DNA from: a virus
Length of the DNA: 39,574 bases
IMG/VR virus record: IMGVR_UViG_3300005548_000478
Coordinates: 1-39,574 of that record
Strand: one strand, 5' to 3'
The notes beneath the pieces are model-generated. The model did no database searches and was not told the DNA's origin. It worked only from the letters and a program-made list of their open reading frames with translations. Below, piece by piece: positions 30,779-39,206 of the stretch. A program made the translations under genes and the position numbers. Positions within the stretch are counted from its first letter, which is position 1. Every line of letters begins with the position of its first letter.

Positions 30779-33700
30779 CGTCCGTCGTCCTTATCACGGT
30801 TTCGCCGCGGGCGCCTGCAAGCGGCGCCGCTACGCCGATTTACCTCGCTGGCGGCGGCAATCTGAAAGGCTACCGCTACCAAAACCAGCACTGGCGCGCT
30901 GGTGTGACCTTGATGCCCCGCTTCCGGGCGGAGATCGGCTTTGACGAGAACGGTTGGAACGGCGCCGCCCGGCCGGCGACCGGCGCGATCGCCTGGGCTC
31001 CTGCGACGAAAACCGATTTGTCGGGCCTCGCCGGCTATTATTGGCCGAAGGCGGTCATCGCCATCCAGGAGGGCGACGAAGCGACGGAGGTCTTCGCGAC
31101 CAGGTTGTCCGGCAAGGTGGCCGACGCCACGGTCCAGGACGGCCAGCTGATCATAACCGCCGCCGATCTCAGCGACGATCTTGCCAAGCCCCTGGTCACC
31201 GCCCGCTTTGCCGGAACCGGCGGCGCTGAAGGCGGCACGGAGGCAAAGAACCGCATCAAGCGCCGCAGCTGGGGGCGGGTGTTCAACGTCGAGGGCATGG
31301 TCCTCGACAAGGCAAACAACATCTACGAATTCGGCGATCCCTCCTTCCCGCTTCAGCAGATCGTCACGCTCCGCGACATGGGCCGCGATGCATCCCCGGC
31401 GCCGGCCGTGCTGGCTTGGCAGGGATCGATCGCCGCGACGCTCGCCGCCCTGGTCGCCTCCGTGCCTGTCCAGGGCTCCGGCGTGGTGGCGCCCTCGATC
31501 GCCAGTGCCAAGTGGTGGACCCAGCCTGCCGGACCGTTCACGGCCGATCTCAAGGGCGAGATCGGCGCCGGCTACGTTGAGACAGTTGCGTCGATCGCCG
31601 ACCGCATCCTGACGGCCGTCGCCGGCCCGGCCGTGACCAACGTCGCGACCGCGAACGGCTGGCGCGGCGCCGCGGCTGGTATCCACGTTTCGGAAAATGA
31701 GACGATTGCGGCGACGCTCGATCGGCTGCTCATGGGCGTCTCCCTCGTCTGGATCCTCGACCCGACCGGCACCGTCACGCTTCGCGAGCTTACCTTCACC
31801 GGATCGGTGGCAACGCTAACCTCGGACAGGGTGCAGCGGCTTAGAACTCTACCACCGGTGAAGACCCGACGCGTCGGCTATCAGAAGAGCTACCGGACCC
31901 ACACCGATGGTGAGATCGCCGCTTCTCTGCTGCAGCTCGACGATGTCGGTGACCTCGCAACGCTGGACAGCGTCACTTTGGGGGTGAACGTTTACCAAAA
32001 TGCTGGCCCGCTCGTAACCGATGGAACCGCAATCACCTCGCTGGGCACGGCCGCTGGGATCGCGGGGCAGGGTGCGCTGGCCACCCTGTCCGGCGTCACG
32101 CTCGGCACGAATGTCTACCGCTCGGGCGGCGGTCCCGCCCTGGTCAATGCCGACGTCATCACGAATCTCGGCACCGCCGCGAGCATCTACGGCCAGGGCG
32201 CGCTCGCTACGTTGAGCGCCGTCTCCGGCACCAACATGGTGAACATTCCTTCGGGGATGACGCTCAACTCCGACCCGGGGCTCAACGACGTCGCGGTCTG
32301 GACGCAGAATATCGGCTCGACTTGCTACATCGTCAGCGACAGCGACTTCATCGCCTCGCACGCGTGGGAGATCACAAGCACCAATCCGACCAACACGATC
32401 TATTCTGAGCGCATTCCGATCGACCCGACGCGCGCCTACACGGCGAGCTTCACCATCAAGAACAGCGTTGGCGGCAATAAGACCTGCTACGGCATGGTCA
32501 TCTTCTACGACAGTGCCGGCGTGGCCATCGATGGCAACACCTACCCGTCCGGGTGGCCCGGCGTTGGCACCTTTCACTATTACGGCCTCGTAGGGACGGC
32601 CGCGCCGACGACCGCGACGACTTATTCGATCAACTTCGGAGCGGGGCAGACGGCGGGCATTCCCGCTGCGGCTCGCTTTGTACGGATCGGGTGGCTTCCC
32701 TCCTATGCCGGTACGACCGGGACGCAGCGGGTCGGCTCGCCAATGCTGACGGAGCTGATGACTTACGGGCGCTTGTCGAACTCGGCGGCGAGGTTGGGCG
32801 TCAATGTGGTGCGCGCGGATGGATCCACTTCACTGACCGACGCTCTCGCCGTCACAAGCCTTGGGACGGCGGCGGCCATCTCAGGGCAAGGGACGCTTGC
32901 CACGCTCAACAGGGTCGGGGCTGCAACCATAGCGGCAGGCGCGATCGGCGAGAGCTTAATCCCCAACGGTGGGGCCGAAGAAGGCACGGTCGCCGGCTGG
33001 CTCGGCGGAGCCTATTATAACACCGGGTCCGGCCTCTCCCTTGCCGTCGTCTCAGGCGCGCAGAACTCGGGGAAGTATTCCTTCGCGATCCAAAAGGCGC
33101 TGACGAGCGGCCAGTTCAGCATGTCGTTGGCGTCGATGATCCCGGTCACGCCGGGCAAGACGTATCTCTTTCGCTGGGCTGCGGTTTCAAGCGTTGCATG
33201 CGCGAGTGGCTGGTATGTCCGCATTTTTACCTACAACGCGGCGCAGGCTACCGTCACATCGACCGACCTCGTTTCCAATGGGCCGCTGACGACGGGCTGG
33301 GCTACGTCGGAGGGCACCTGGACCTGTCCGGCCGGCACCTATTTCATCGATCTCTGCTTCATCAATTACGTCAATGCGGGGCCGACCGTTTACGTCGATG
33401 ACGTCCAAATGTTCGAGCAAGTCACCTATCGGGGCTTGTCGAACAGCGCGGCCAGGCTGGGCGTCAACGTCGTTCGAAATGACGGCTCGACGTCTCTGAC
33501 AGACGCCCTCGCGGTGACTTCCCTCGGCACCGCGGCGGCATTCGTCGGACAGGCGGCCATCGCCACGGACACTGATGCAGTCGCCCGCATTCTCGATATG
33601 CGAGGTGACAATTTCGTCCGCGATCCGATGCTCGATCAGGGCGGAGCTCTGTGGCTGAAGGAAACGACAACCGGCTACACCGCGCCGACCGTCATGACTT

Positions 33701-35904
33701 GCGTGAGCGGGTTCGGAGCCGGCACGCACCCGTCCGTCAACTGCCTGTCGTTCCCGGCGAACGGCAACTTCGGGCGCGTCTATGCCAATGGCGGCGTGGT
33801 CGTCCCGCTGCCGGGCCGGGCGGTATATTGCTCGGTAATCGCCCGCAGCTCCGGCACCGCTGGGGCCAACTTGCAGATCGGTGTCTTTTGGTACGATGCG
33901 GCCATTGGCGTCATCAGCGCCCCAAGCACGGCCATAGCCGCTCCGGCGCCAGCGAGCGGCTGGGTCCAGCTGATCGCCGGCCCGTTTGTCGCCCCGGCAG
34001 GCGCGGCGAGCTGCCTCCCCTTCCTCCACCGGGGCTCTAGCGCGAACGGCTTGTGGGTCACCGGCTGGCGCGCTGGAGCCGCAGCGGATGGCGCAACTCT
34101 CGGGTCCGTCTTCAACTCGAACACATGGCGCAATGACGGCACGACGCTAGTTACAGACGCGCTGGCCGTCACCTCGCTTGGAACGGCGGCGGCGATCTCA
34201 GGGCAGGGTGCGTTCGCGACGGTCAATAGCGCTGCGTACGGCTCCTCGCTGCTGACCGGTTTCAGCACCTTGGCAACTCTCAGCCAGGTCAACCTCGGCG
34301 CAGCTGGCCGCGTCTATCGCGATGACGGCTCGACCCGGCTGACCGATTCGCTCGCGGTGACATCGCTCGGAACGGCGGCGGCCATCGCTGGTCAGGGCTG
34401 GGGCGCCACGGCAGCTCAAGCCGACGTCGCGAACAATGAGAGCGCGGGCGGCATCCTACGCATCGCGCGGCCCGCCAACGGTTATTCAGGAAACAATGGG
34501 TCGGCGACCGCTGGCGCCATCCGCATCCGACTTCCGGCCGGCGCGATCACGGACGGCGACAAGATGATTCGCTTCGCCGTCTCGATCTATGAATACGCGA
34601 CGTCGAAGGCGCAGACTTACGAGATTTCGGGTTACACGTGGAACGGCGGGGGCGGGGCATTCAGCGGCACCTGGCTCAATCAGTCCGCCGCCCTGATTGG
34701 CGGCTCTGGCGCGGCGCGCCCGGTCTATTTCGGCAAGGATGCGACCGGGTGGACCGTGCACATCGGCACGCCCGGCGGCACTTGGGAATATCCAGCCGTC
34801 ACGATCCGTGATCTCGAAGTCTCCTACGGGACGCCCACGGAGAGCCTCTGGAAAACCGGCTGGTCGATCAGCTTCGACACCGGGACGCCTCCCTACTCGG
34901 CCACTGTTGCCAACCCGACGGCCGGCGACGCGGTCTTCGGCATCAATGCGCGCGAGACTTGGGGAGGCACCCTCGCCACGCTCGCCAACTTCAAGACGGC
35001 CTCGGGCACGGCGGCGGGAATATCGGGCCAGGGGACCGGCGCGACCGCAAGCAATCTCACCCAGCTCAATGCTGCCGAGGGCGCAAAGCTCGGGGGCGTT
35101 GAAGCCAGCGCAGACCTTACCCGCGTCCTCACTCTCGCGCCGGCCCAAGCGATCCAGTACGATTACACCGGCTCCAGCTCTACGCAGCTCCCCAAAATCC
35201 TGACGTGTAACTTCTATGGGCGCGGCGCCGACGTGACGCCTTCGACGAGTTTCGTCTTCACCGCCTCGGGTTGCTCAATCGACGGGACGGGCTGCGCGAC
35301 GGGGCAGGTGCGGTTGACGGCTGTGTCGGCCGCGAACGCCTCGATCCTTGTCGATGCCACCTATCTCGGCGTGACTCGCTCCGGCACGATCGCCATTCAG
35401 CGCTTGCTCGGGGCCAATCCCGGTGGGGCAGGGGGCGGCGGTGCCGGCGCAACGGGATTCAGCGTCGATGTCAGCGCCACGATCACGGACACCTCTTATG
35501 ACGGTTCGCCGCAGCCGTTCTACACGACGACGGCGCGGATGCGCTCCAACGGTAGCGGCCAGATCAGGCTGACCCTCAATGCCGAATATCATGCCGACCC
35601 GAACGAGACCGCCCAGGTCAACGCCAAGGCCCAAAAATCAACGGACGGATCGACCTGGAGCGATGCTGGCCTGTCCGCCTCCGGGACGAGCGCCGCGGGC
35701 AGCTATTGGGTGGACAGCAACAGCAACGGCATGATCGACCCCGAGGATTATACCGTGGACGAGGTGGTCGGCACGATCACCGCGAACAGCCTCGTCGGCA
35801 GCTTCACTGCCAGCACGGACTATTACATCCGGTGGATCGCCTACAAATCCGGGACCGCCTCGTCCGTGGGCGTCTCCGGCACTGCATCGGGAGCGCAGTC
35901 GTGA
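30775..35904 (+). CDS. Giant modular central tail/receptor-binding protein
   Basis: 1709 residues. The first ~390 residues look like a baseplate/hub domain (GYRYQNQHWRAGVTLMPRF, GRVFNVEGMVLDKANNIYEFG). Then come about seven linker repeats with core SLGTAAAISGQG at roughly residues 400, 441, 665, 886, 1118, 1173 and 1403. Between them are four modules of 170-185 residues, each resembling a jelly-roll carbohydrate-binding domain (for example LIPNGGAEEGTVAGW and DDVQMFEQ). The C-terminal ~280 residues carry a Gly-rich hinge and two Ig-like segments. Likely contacts surface sugars of the host. Confidence 0.82.
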   Translation: MTSVVLITVSPRAPASGAATPIYLAGGGNLKGYRYQNQHWRAGVTLMPRFRAEIGFDENGWNGAARPATGAIAWAPATKTDLSGLAGYYWPKAVIAIQEGDEATEVFATRLSGKVADATVQDGQLIITAADLSDDLAKPLVTARFAGTGGAEGGTEAKNRIKRRSWGRVFNVEGMVLDKANNIYEFGDPSFPLQQIVTLRDMGRDASPAPAVLAWQGSIAATLAALVASVPVQGSGVVAPSIASAKWWTQPAGPFTADLKGEIGAGYVETVASIADRILTAVAGPAVTNVATANGWRGAAAGIHVSENETIAATLDRLLMGVSLVWILDPTGTVTLRELTFTGSVATLTSDRVQRLRTLPPVKTRRVGYQKSYRTHTDGEIAASLLQLDDVGDLATLDSVTLGVNVYQNAGPLVTDGTAITSLGTAAGIAGQGALATLSGVTLGTNVYRSGGGPALVNADVITNLGTAASIYGQGALATLSAVSGTNMVNIPSGMTLNSDPGLNDVAVWTQNIGSTCYIVSDSDFIASHAWEITSTNPTNTIYSERIPIDPTRAYTASFTIKNSVGGNKTCYGMVIFYDSAGVAIDGNTYPSGWPGVGTFHYYGLVGTAAPTTATTYSINFGAGQTAGIPAAARFVRIGWLPSYAGTTGTQRVGSPMLTELMTYGRLSNSAARLGVNVVRADGSTSLTDALAVTSLGTAAAISGQGTLATLNRVGAATIAAGAIGESLIPNGGAEEGTVAGWLGGAYYNTGSGLSLAVVSGAQNSGKYSFAIQKALTSGQFSMSLASMIPVTPGKTYLFRWAAVSSVACASGWYVRIFTYNAAQATVTSTDLVSNGPLTTGWATSEGTWTCPAGTYFIDLCFINYVNAGPTVYVDDVQMFEQVTYRGLSNSAARLGVNVVRNDGSTSLTDALAVTSLGTAAAFVGQAAIATDTDAVARILDMRGDNFVRDPMLDQGGALWLKETTTGYTAPTVMTCVSGFGAGTHPSVNCLSFPANGNFGRVYANGGVVVPLPGRAVYCSVIARSSGTAGANLQIGVFWYDAAIGVISAPSTAIAAPAPASGWVQLIAGPFVAPAGAASCLPFLHRGSSANGLWVTGWRAGAAADGATLGSVFNSNTWRNDGTTLVTDALAVTSLGTAAAISGQGAFATVNSAAYGSSLLTGFSTLATLSQVNLGAAGRVYRDDGSTRLTDSLAVTSLGTAAAIAGQGWGATAAQADVANNESAGGILRIARPANGYSGNNGSATAGAIRIRLPAGAITDGDKMIRFAVSIYEYATSKAQTYEISGYTWNGGGGAFSGTWLNQSAALIGGSGAARPVYFGKDATGWTVHIGTPGGTWEYPAVTIRDLEVSYGTPTESLWKTGWSISFDTGTPPYSATVANPTAGDAVFGINARETWGGTLATLANFKTASGTAAGISGQGTGATASNLTQLNAAEGAKLGGVEASADLTRVLTLAPAQAIQYDYTGSSSTQLPKILTCNFYGRGADVTPSTSFVFTASGCSIDGTGCATGQVRLTAVSAANASILVDATYLGVTRSGTIAIQRLLGANPGGAGGGGAGATGFSVDVSATITDTSYDGSPQPFYTTTARMRSNGSGQIRLTLNAEYHADPNETAQVNAKAQKSTDGSTWSDAGLSASGTSAAGSYWVDSNSNGMIDPEDYTVDEVVGTITANSLVGSFTASTDYYIRWIAYKSGTASSVGVSGTASGAQS
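31974..35045 (+). repeat. Dispersed linker repeats inside the receptor-binding gene
   Basis: Copies near 31974, 32095, 32769, 33433, 34129, 34294 and 34984. Best conserved are those at 32769-32900 and 33433-33565, which both encode LSNSAARLGVNVVR followed by DGSTSLTDALAVTSLGTAAA. DNA identity is lower than protein identity, so the copies are old and selected at protein level. The regular alternation points to module duplication and exchange. Confidence 0.78.
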
Positions 35905-36497
35905 GCGAGGAAGAGCAAGTCCCCCCAACGTTGAACACGATCGCAAACCCCGGCGAGGTCTCGACGCAAGAGGAAACCGGCCCGCCGACGCATATCCTCT
36001 GGCGCGAGGACAGCGCCGAGTTCGTCACCCTTGACGGCTACGACGAGGAAAACCCCGATCTTGAGCCCTTGCCTGAGGGCGTGGTTCACGAGTTCGCCCT
36101 GATCGACTTGCAGGCGCGGACGATCGCGCTCGATGCTGAGAGGCTGGACGCCATGCTTCACGCGCGCATTGACGTAGGCGCCGGGGCGTATCGGATGAAG
36201 TTCATTACCGATGTCCCCGGCCAGCAGATGACCTACGTCCGCAAGGAGAAGGAAGCGCGCGAACTGACGGGAGGCGGCTCTGGTCCGTTCCCCACGCTGG
36301 AAGCCGAGGCCGCCGCCACCGATCAGACCGTCGCGCAGCTAGCGGCAACCGTCATCTATCAGGCTGATCTGATCATCAGCCTCGGGGCAGCGATCGAGGG
36401 GATGCGCATTGGCGCGAAGCGCGCCGTCTCGCTCGCTCAGACTGCCGAACAGAAGCACGCGGCGGCGAACGTCAATTGGGAGAGCATCGCGGGCTAG
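35901..36497 (+). CDS. Tail-associated protein, possible fibre assembly partner
   Basis: 198 residues from GTG 35901, overlapping the preceding stop (GTGA). Acidic N-terminal half (FVTLDGYDEENPDLEPLPEG), then a beta/helix segment (FITDVPGQQMTYVRKEKEARELTG) and a helical C-terminus. Small proteins encoded just after a fibre gene often help fold it; that is inference. No family is certain. Confidence 0.7.
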   Translation: MSEEEQVPPTLNTIANPGEVSTQEETGPPTHILWREDSAEFVTLDGYDEENPDLEPLPEGVVHEFALIDLQARTIALDAERLDAMLHARIDVGAGAYRMKFITDVPGQQMTYVRKEKEARELTGGGSGPFPTLEAEAAATDQTVAQLAATVIYQADLIISLGAAIEGMRIGAKRAVSLAQTAEQKHAAANVNWESIAG

Positions 36498-36536
36498 CGG
36501 CGTGCGCTGGTCCTCGATTTGCAAAGGAGAAGACGA

Positions 36537-36917
36537 ATGCGAAACTACAGCGGAATTGCCGAGGCGGCCGACGCCGCGCGGGCTTGCATCATTACGAGCG
36601 GCGCCGCCTTGCCAGAGCACGTCAGGGACAAGGTGCTGCCTTACGTTGGCACCGGCAGCTCGCCAGTCGATCTCGTCGTTCACTTCGCGGAGGCGGTCTA
36701 CGCAAACCGGGAGGATGCGGCGGTTTCCGAGGAAGCGCGCGAGATCGCCGCGGGCTGCGCGGTCCTCGCGGAGACATACGGCTTCCACGGGTTGAACGAA
36801 CAGAGCCGCGGCTCTGGCTTGGCACGCGAGCTGGCGGGCGCGAAAAAGGCAGCTAACCCGCCTGAGGCGAAGTCAGAGTATATGCAGCCCGCCCCGGTAT
36901 TCGGGCCTGACGCGTGA
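36537..36917 (+). CDS. Hypothetical tail-region protein
   Basis: 126 residues from ATG 36537 with AAGGAGA upstream. Helical (IAEAADAARACIITSGA, HFAEAVYANREDAAVSEEA) with a polar Pro/Ala-rich end. It overlaps the next gene. No family recognised. Confidence 0.68.
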   Translation: MRNYSGIAEAADAARACIITSGAALPEHVRDKVLPYVGTGSSPVDLVVHFAEAVYANREDAAVSEEAREIAAGCAVLAETYGFHGLNEQSRGSGLARELAGAKKAANPPEAKSEYMQPAPVFGPDA

Positions 36918-37276
36918 CGGTCGACGCCGGCACGATTGGATGGTTGAAGACCAGCGTCCTCTATGAGGCGTCGACCAGCGCCCCCCTTGCTGCGGCTTGG
37001 GGGGGCGATGCGGTCGAGACGGAGATCGTCAGCCCTCTCGCCTTGCTGGCGGACGCTACTATCGAGGCGGCGCGCCAGCAGAGCTTTCTAGGTGGGCCGC
37101 TCGCGGTGGAGACCCATGACGTGCCGGGCCTGCGGCTCGATCTCTACCTCCGGCCGGTAACGATCGTCGGCGATCGGCTCGGCTACGACGCCGGCGTCAC
37201 AGTCTTTGTGATCGGCGTACAGGAGCAGGAGGGTGCCAAGCGCACGACGTTGACCGTTTTGAGGAAGCTGACATGA
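36914..37276 (+). CDS. Hypothetical distal tail protein
   Basis: 120 residues from GTG 36914 (overlap with the previous stop). Beta-rich appearance: LKTSVLYEASTSAPLAAAW, LRLDLYLRPVTIVGDRLG, VFVIGVQEQEGAKRTTLTVL. Coupled to the following gene by ATGA. Probably a structural component at the tail tip. Confidence 0.68.
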   Translation: MTVDAGTIGWLKTSVLYEASTSAPLAAAWGGDAVETEIVSPLALLADATIEAARQQSFLGGPLAVETHDVPGLRLDLYLRPVTIVGDRLGYDAGVTVFVIGVQEQEGAKRTTLTVLRKLT

Positions 37277-38037
37277 GCACGATGCTCCTGCTTAAACCGA
37301 CCCAGGCGGCTGCGATCGCGGCCTCGACGGGCACGGGCGCCGCCAATCTCGGCACCTACGATCCGAAGGAGGTCTGGGCGAGCACGGCAGCTGGGGCCGC
37401 CGCCAATCTCGACTTCGACTTCGGCGCCAACGTGAGCATCGACAGCCTCTTCATCGGCTACATGACGAACTACTCGGCACCGACCATCGCCTGGACCAGC
37501 GGCGCCGCGGCGTACACCACGACGGCCAATCTCGCGACGCAAACGGCCCTAGCGCCGACAGCCAGTCCCGCGCCGCCGCGCCGGCATGGTTTCTGGCGAT
37601 TGGGGGCTCCGGTCGCGCACCGCTATCATCGCCTCGTCTTCACACCCGGTGCGGCGCAGACTCACATGATCGGCATCGTTGTCTTCGGACTCGCCTTCCA
37701 GCCGACCTGGAACCGGGAGTGGGGCGGTGGTCGACAGATCTTCGACACCAGCTCGGTGCAGGAACTGCTCGGCGGCGGGTTCGGGGTCGAAGAGGGCGCC
37801 GTCAAGGCCGGGTTTGGCTGGACGTTTGGAGACCTGACAGATCCCGAGGTCGAGGCGATCTTTGATATCGGGCTCGATCGCGGCATAAGGCGGCCGCTCC
37901 TCGTGGCCGAGGATCCTGCCGCCACGACGGGCCTCAACGAGCGGCTCCACTATGGGCTGTTCGACCGTTTCGAGCGCTACGCGCGCGCGGATCCCCAGAA
38001 CACTCGTTGGTCTTTGTCGGTGAAGCAATGGGTCTGA
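37273..38037 (+). CDS. Tail tip protein with galactose-binding-like domain
   Basis: 254 residues. The N-terminal half (LDFDFGANVSIDSLFIGYM, WRLGAPVAHRYHRLVF, IGIVVFGLAF) has the strand pattern of a discoidin/galactose-binding beta-sandwich. The C-terminal half carries GWTFGDLTDPEVEAIFDIG and ends in a basic WSLSVKQWV. A role in host surface binding beside the large fibre protein is likely but inferred. Confidence 0.72.
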   Translation: MSTMLLLKPTQAAAIAASTGTGAANLGTYDPKEVWASTAAGAAANLDFDFGANVSIDSLFIGYMTNYSAPTIAWTSGAAAYTTTANLATQTALAPTASPAPPRRHGFWRLGAPVAHRYHRLVFTPGAAQTHMIGIVVFGLAFQPTWNREWGGGRQIFDTSSVQELLGGGFGVEEGAVKAGFGWTFGDLTDPEVEAIFDIGLDRGIRRPLLVAEDPAATTGLNERLHYGLFDRFERYARADPQNTRWSLSVKQWV

Positions 38038-38175
38038 GCCAACCGGTTGAAGCCGCTCGCCCGGGGCCGGGCATGCCACATCTGCCGCCTCGGTCGGCGG
38101 AGGCCGGGGGTACGCAGGAGGAGCAGTCCCCGTGCCGTGCAAGCCTCCGCCGGCTGGTTCGCCCAAAGGACCACC
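38038..38175 (+). promoter_or_regulatory. Intergenic region before the lysis cassette
   Basis: 138 bases without a convincing gene. Begins with the palindrome AACCGGTT in AACCGGTTGAAGC (38041-38053); the same 13 bases occur at 20339-20351 just upstream of the head operon. GC-rich inverted repeats follow (for example around GCCGCCTCGGTCGGCGG). It may carry a late promoter or transcript-processing site; no standard promoter was seen. Confidence 0.3.
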
Positions 38176-38781
38176 ATGGACCCGCAGCCGTCGACCTCCG
38201 ACATCATACAGAACGCTTCCCCGAGCCGCGCGAAGATCGCGGGCGCCGGAGTCGCGATCGGGGCCGTGATCGCCGCCGCCGTGCAGCTGAGTCAGCCTCT
38301 GGCCGTCGTCTCGGAAGGCAAGGCGAACGTTGCTTATCGCGATCGCATTTCCCGCACTCATCCGGCGACCACATGCTTCGGCCACACCGGGCCGGAAGTC
38401 CGCGTCGGGGTCCGCTATACGGACGCTCAATGCGAGGTGCTTCTTGCCGGAGATCAGACGCGGGCGGCCTGGGGCGTGTATCGATGCGCGCCGCGCCTCG
38501 CGGACAACGTGTGGGCGCTAGCCGCCGCGACGGACCTGGCTCACAATGTCGGCGTCGGGCTCTTCTGTTCGTCGACCGCCGCACGGCGCTTCCGTGCCGG
38601 CGACTTCGTCGGCGGCTGCCAGGCGTTGGGTCCGACCTTCACGCGGGTCGATCAGCGTGGCCGCACCATCACGGTCCGCGGCTTTGTCTTGGGCAATGGT
38701 CGGGTCCAACCCGGCCTAGTCACGAGGCGCCAGCGTGACCAGCGGCTTTGCGAAACGGGCCGCTGGGAACCGGCATCGTGA
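38176..38781 (+). CDS. Endolysin, GH24 lysozyme with N-terminal SAR-type anchor
   Basis: 201 residues from ATG 38176 with AAAGGA upstream. N-terminal weakly hydrophobic helix (about 21-46, rich in Ala and Gly) fits a signal-anchor-release segment. Catalytic set: Glu47 (SEGK), Asp56 (YRD) and Thr near 65 in TTCFGHTG, as in P21-like lysozymes but with a three-residue insertion between Asp and Thr. Degrades peptidoglycan at lysis. Confidence 0.88.
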   Translation: MDPQPSTSDIIQNASPSRAKIAGAGVAIGAVIAAAVQLSQPLAVVSEGKANVAYRDRISRTHPATTCFGHTGPEVRVGVRYTDAQCEVLLAGDQTRAAWGVYRCAPRLADNVWALAAATDLAHNVGVGLFCSSTAARRFRAGDFVGGCQALGPTFTRVDQRGRTITVRGFVLGNGRVQPGLVTRRQRDQRLCETGRWEPAS

Positions 38782-39206
38782 TCTGGTTGATCAGGCTGCT
38801 CACGTCGCGCCTGGCAGGACCGATCGCGTCAGGCATTGCGGCCGTCCTAGCCATCGGGCTCGCCTTGATCCTTATCAGCAAGAACGCGACAATTGCAGGG
38901 CTCGACCGACAGATCAACGATCCCCACACTGGCTACGCCGTACGCCTCCAGCTCGCGCAGGCCGATCTCGTTCAGTGCCGGGCGAACCGGCTTACGTTGG
39001 AGGAATCGACCAGGCTTCAGAACGAGGCGATCGATGCCGCGAGCAGAGAAGGGGCGGCACGACTAGCCGACCTCAATCATGTGGCCTCAGTGGCGCGCCA
39101 GCAGGCAACGGCAGCACAAGCGCACGCGGCCGAGATCTTGAGCCGGCGAGGGACTGGCAATGACTGCGCCGACGCCGACGCGCTCATCTTGGGCGAAGCG
39201 CGATGA
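38778..39206 (+). CDS. Inner-membrane spanin (Rz-like)
   Basis: 142 residues from GTG 38778, overlapping the endolysin stop (GTGA). One N-terminal membrane helix (about residues 14-36, AGPIASGIAAVLAIGLALILI), then a long periplasmic coiled-coil (LQLAQADLVQCRANRLTLEES... ASVARQQATAAQAHAAEIL). Typical i-spanin, paired with the lipoprotein gene that follows. Confidence 0.82.
   Translation: MIWLIRLLTSRLAGPIASGIAAVLAIGLALILISKNATIAGLDRQINDPHTGYAVRLQLAQADLVQCRANRLTLEESTRLQNEAIDAASREGAARLADLNHVASVARQQATAAQAHAAEILSRRGTGNDCADADALILGEAR

Noticed and set aside
31974-35045. CRISPR or phase-variation repeats
   Set aside because: Repeats are irregularly spaced, lie wholly in one reading frame and are conserved as protein, so they are linker repeats of the fibre gene.
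38007-38738. 243-codon plus-strand open frame over the lysis start
   Set aside because: Its sequence is Arg-rich frame-shadow of the endolysin gene, which has the catalytic motifs and a ribosome-binding site.
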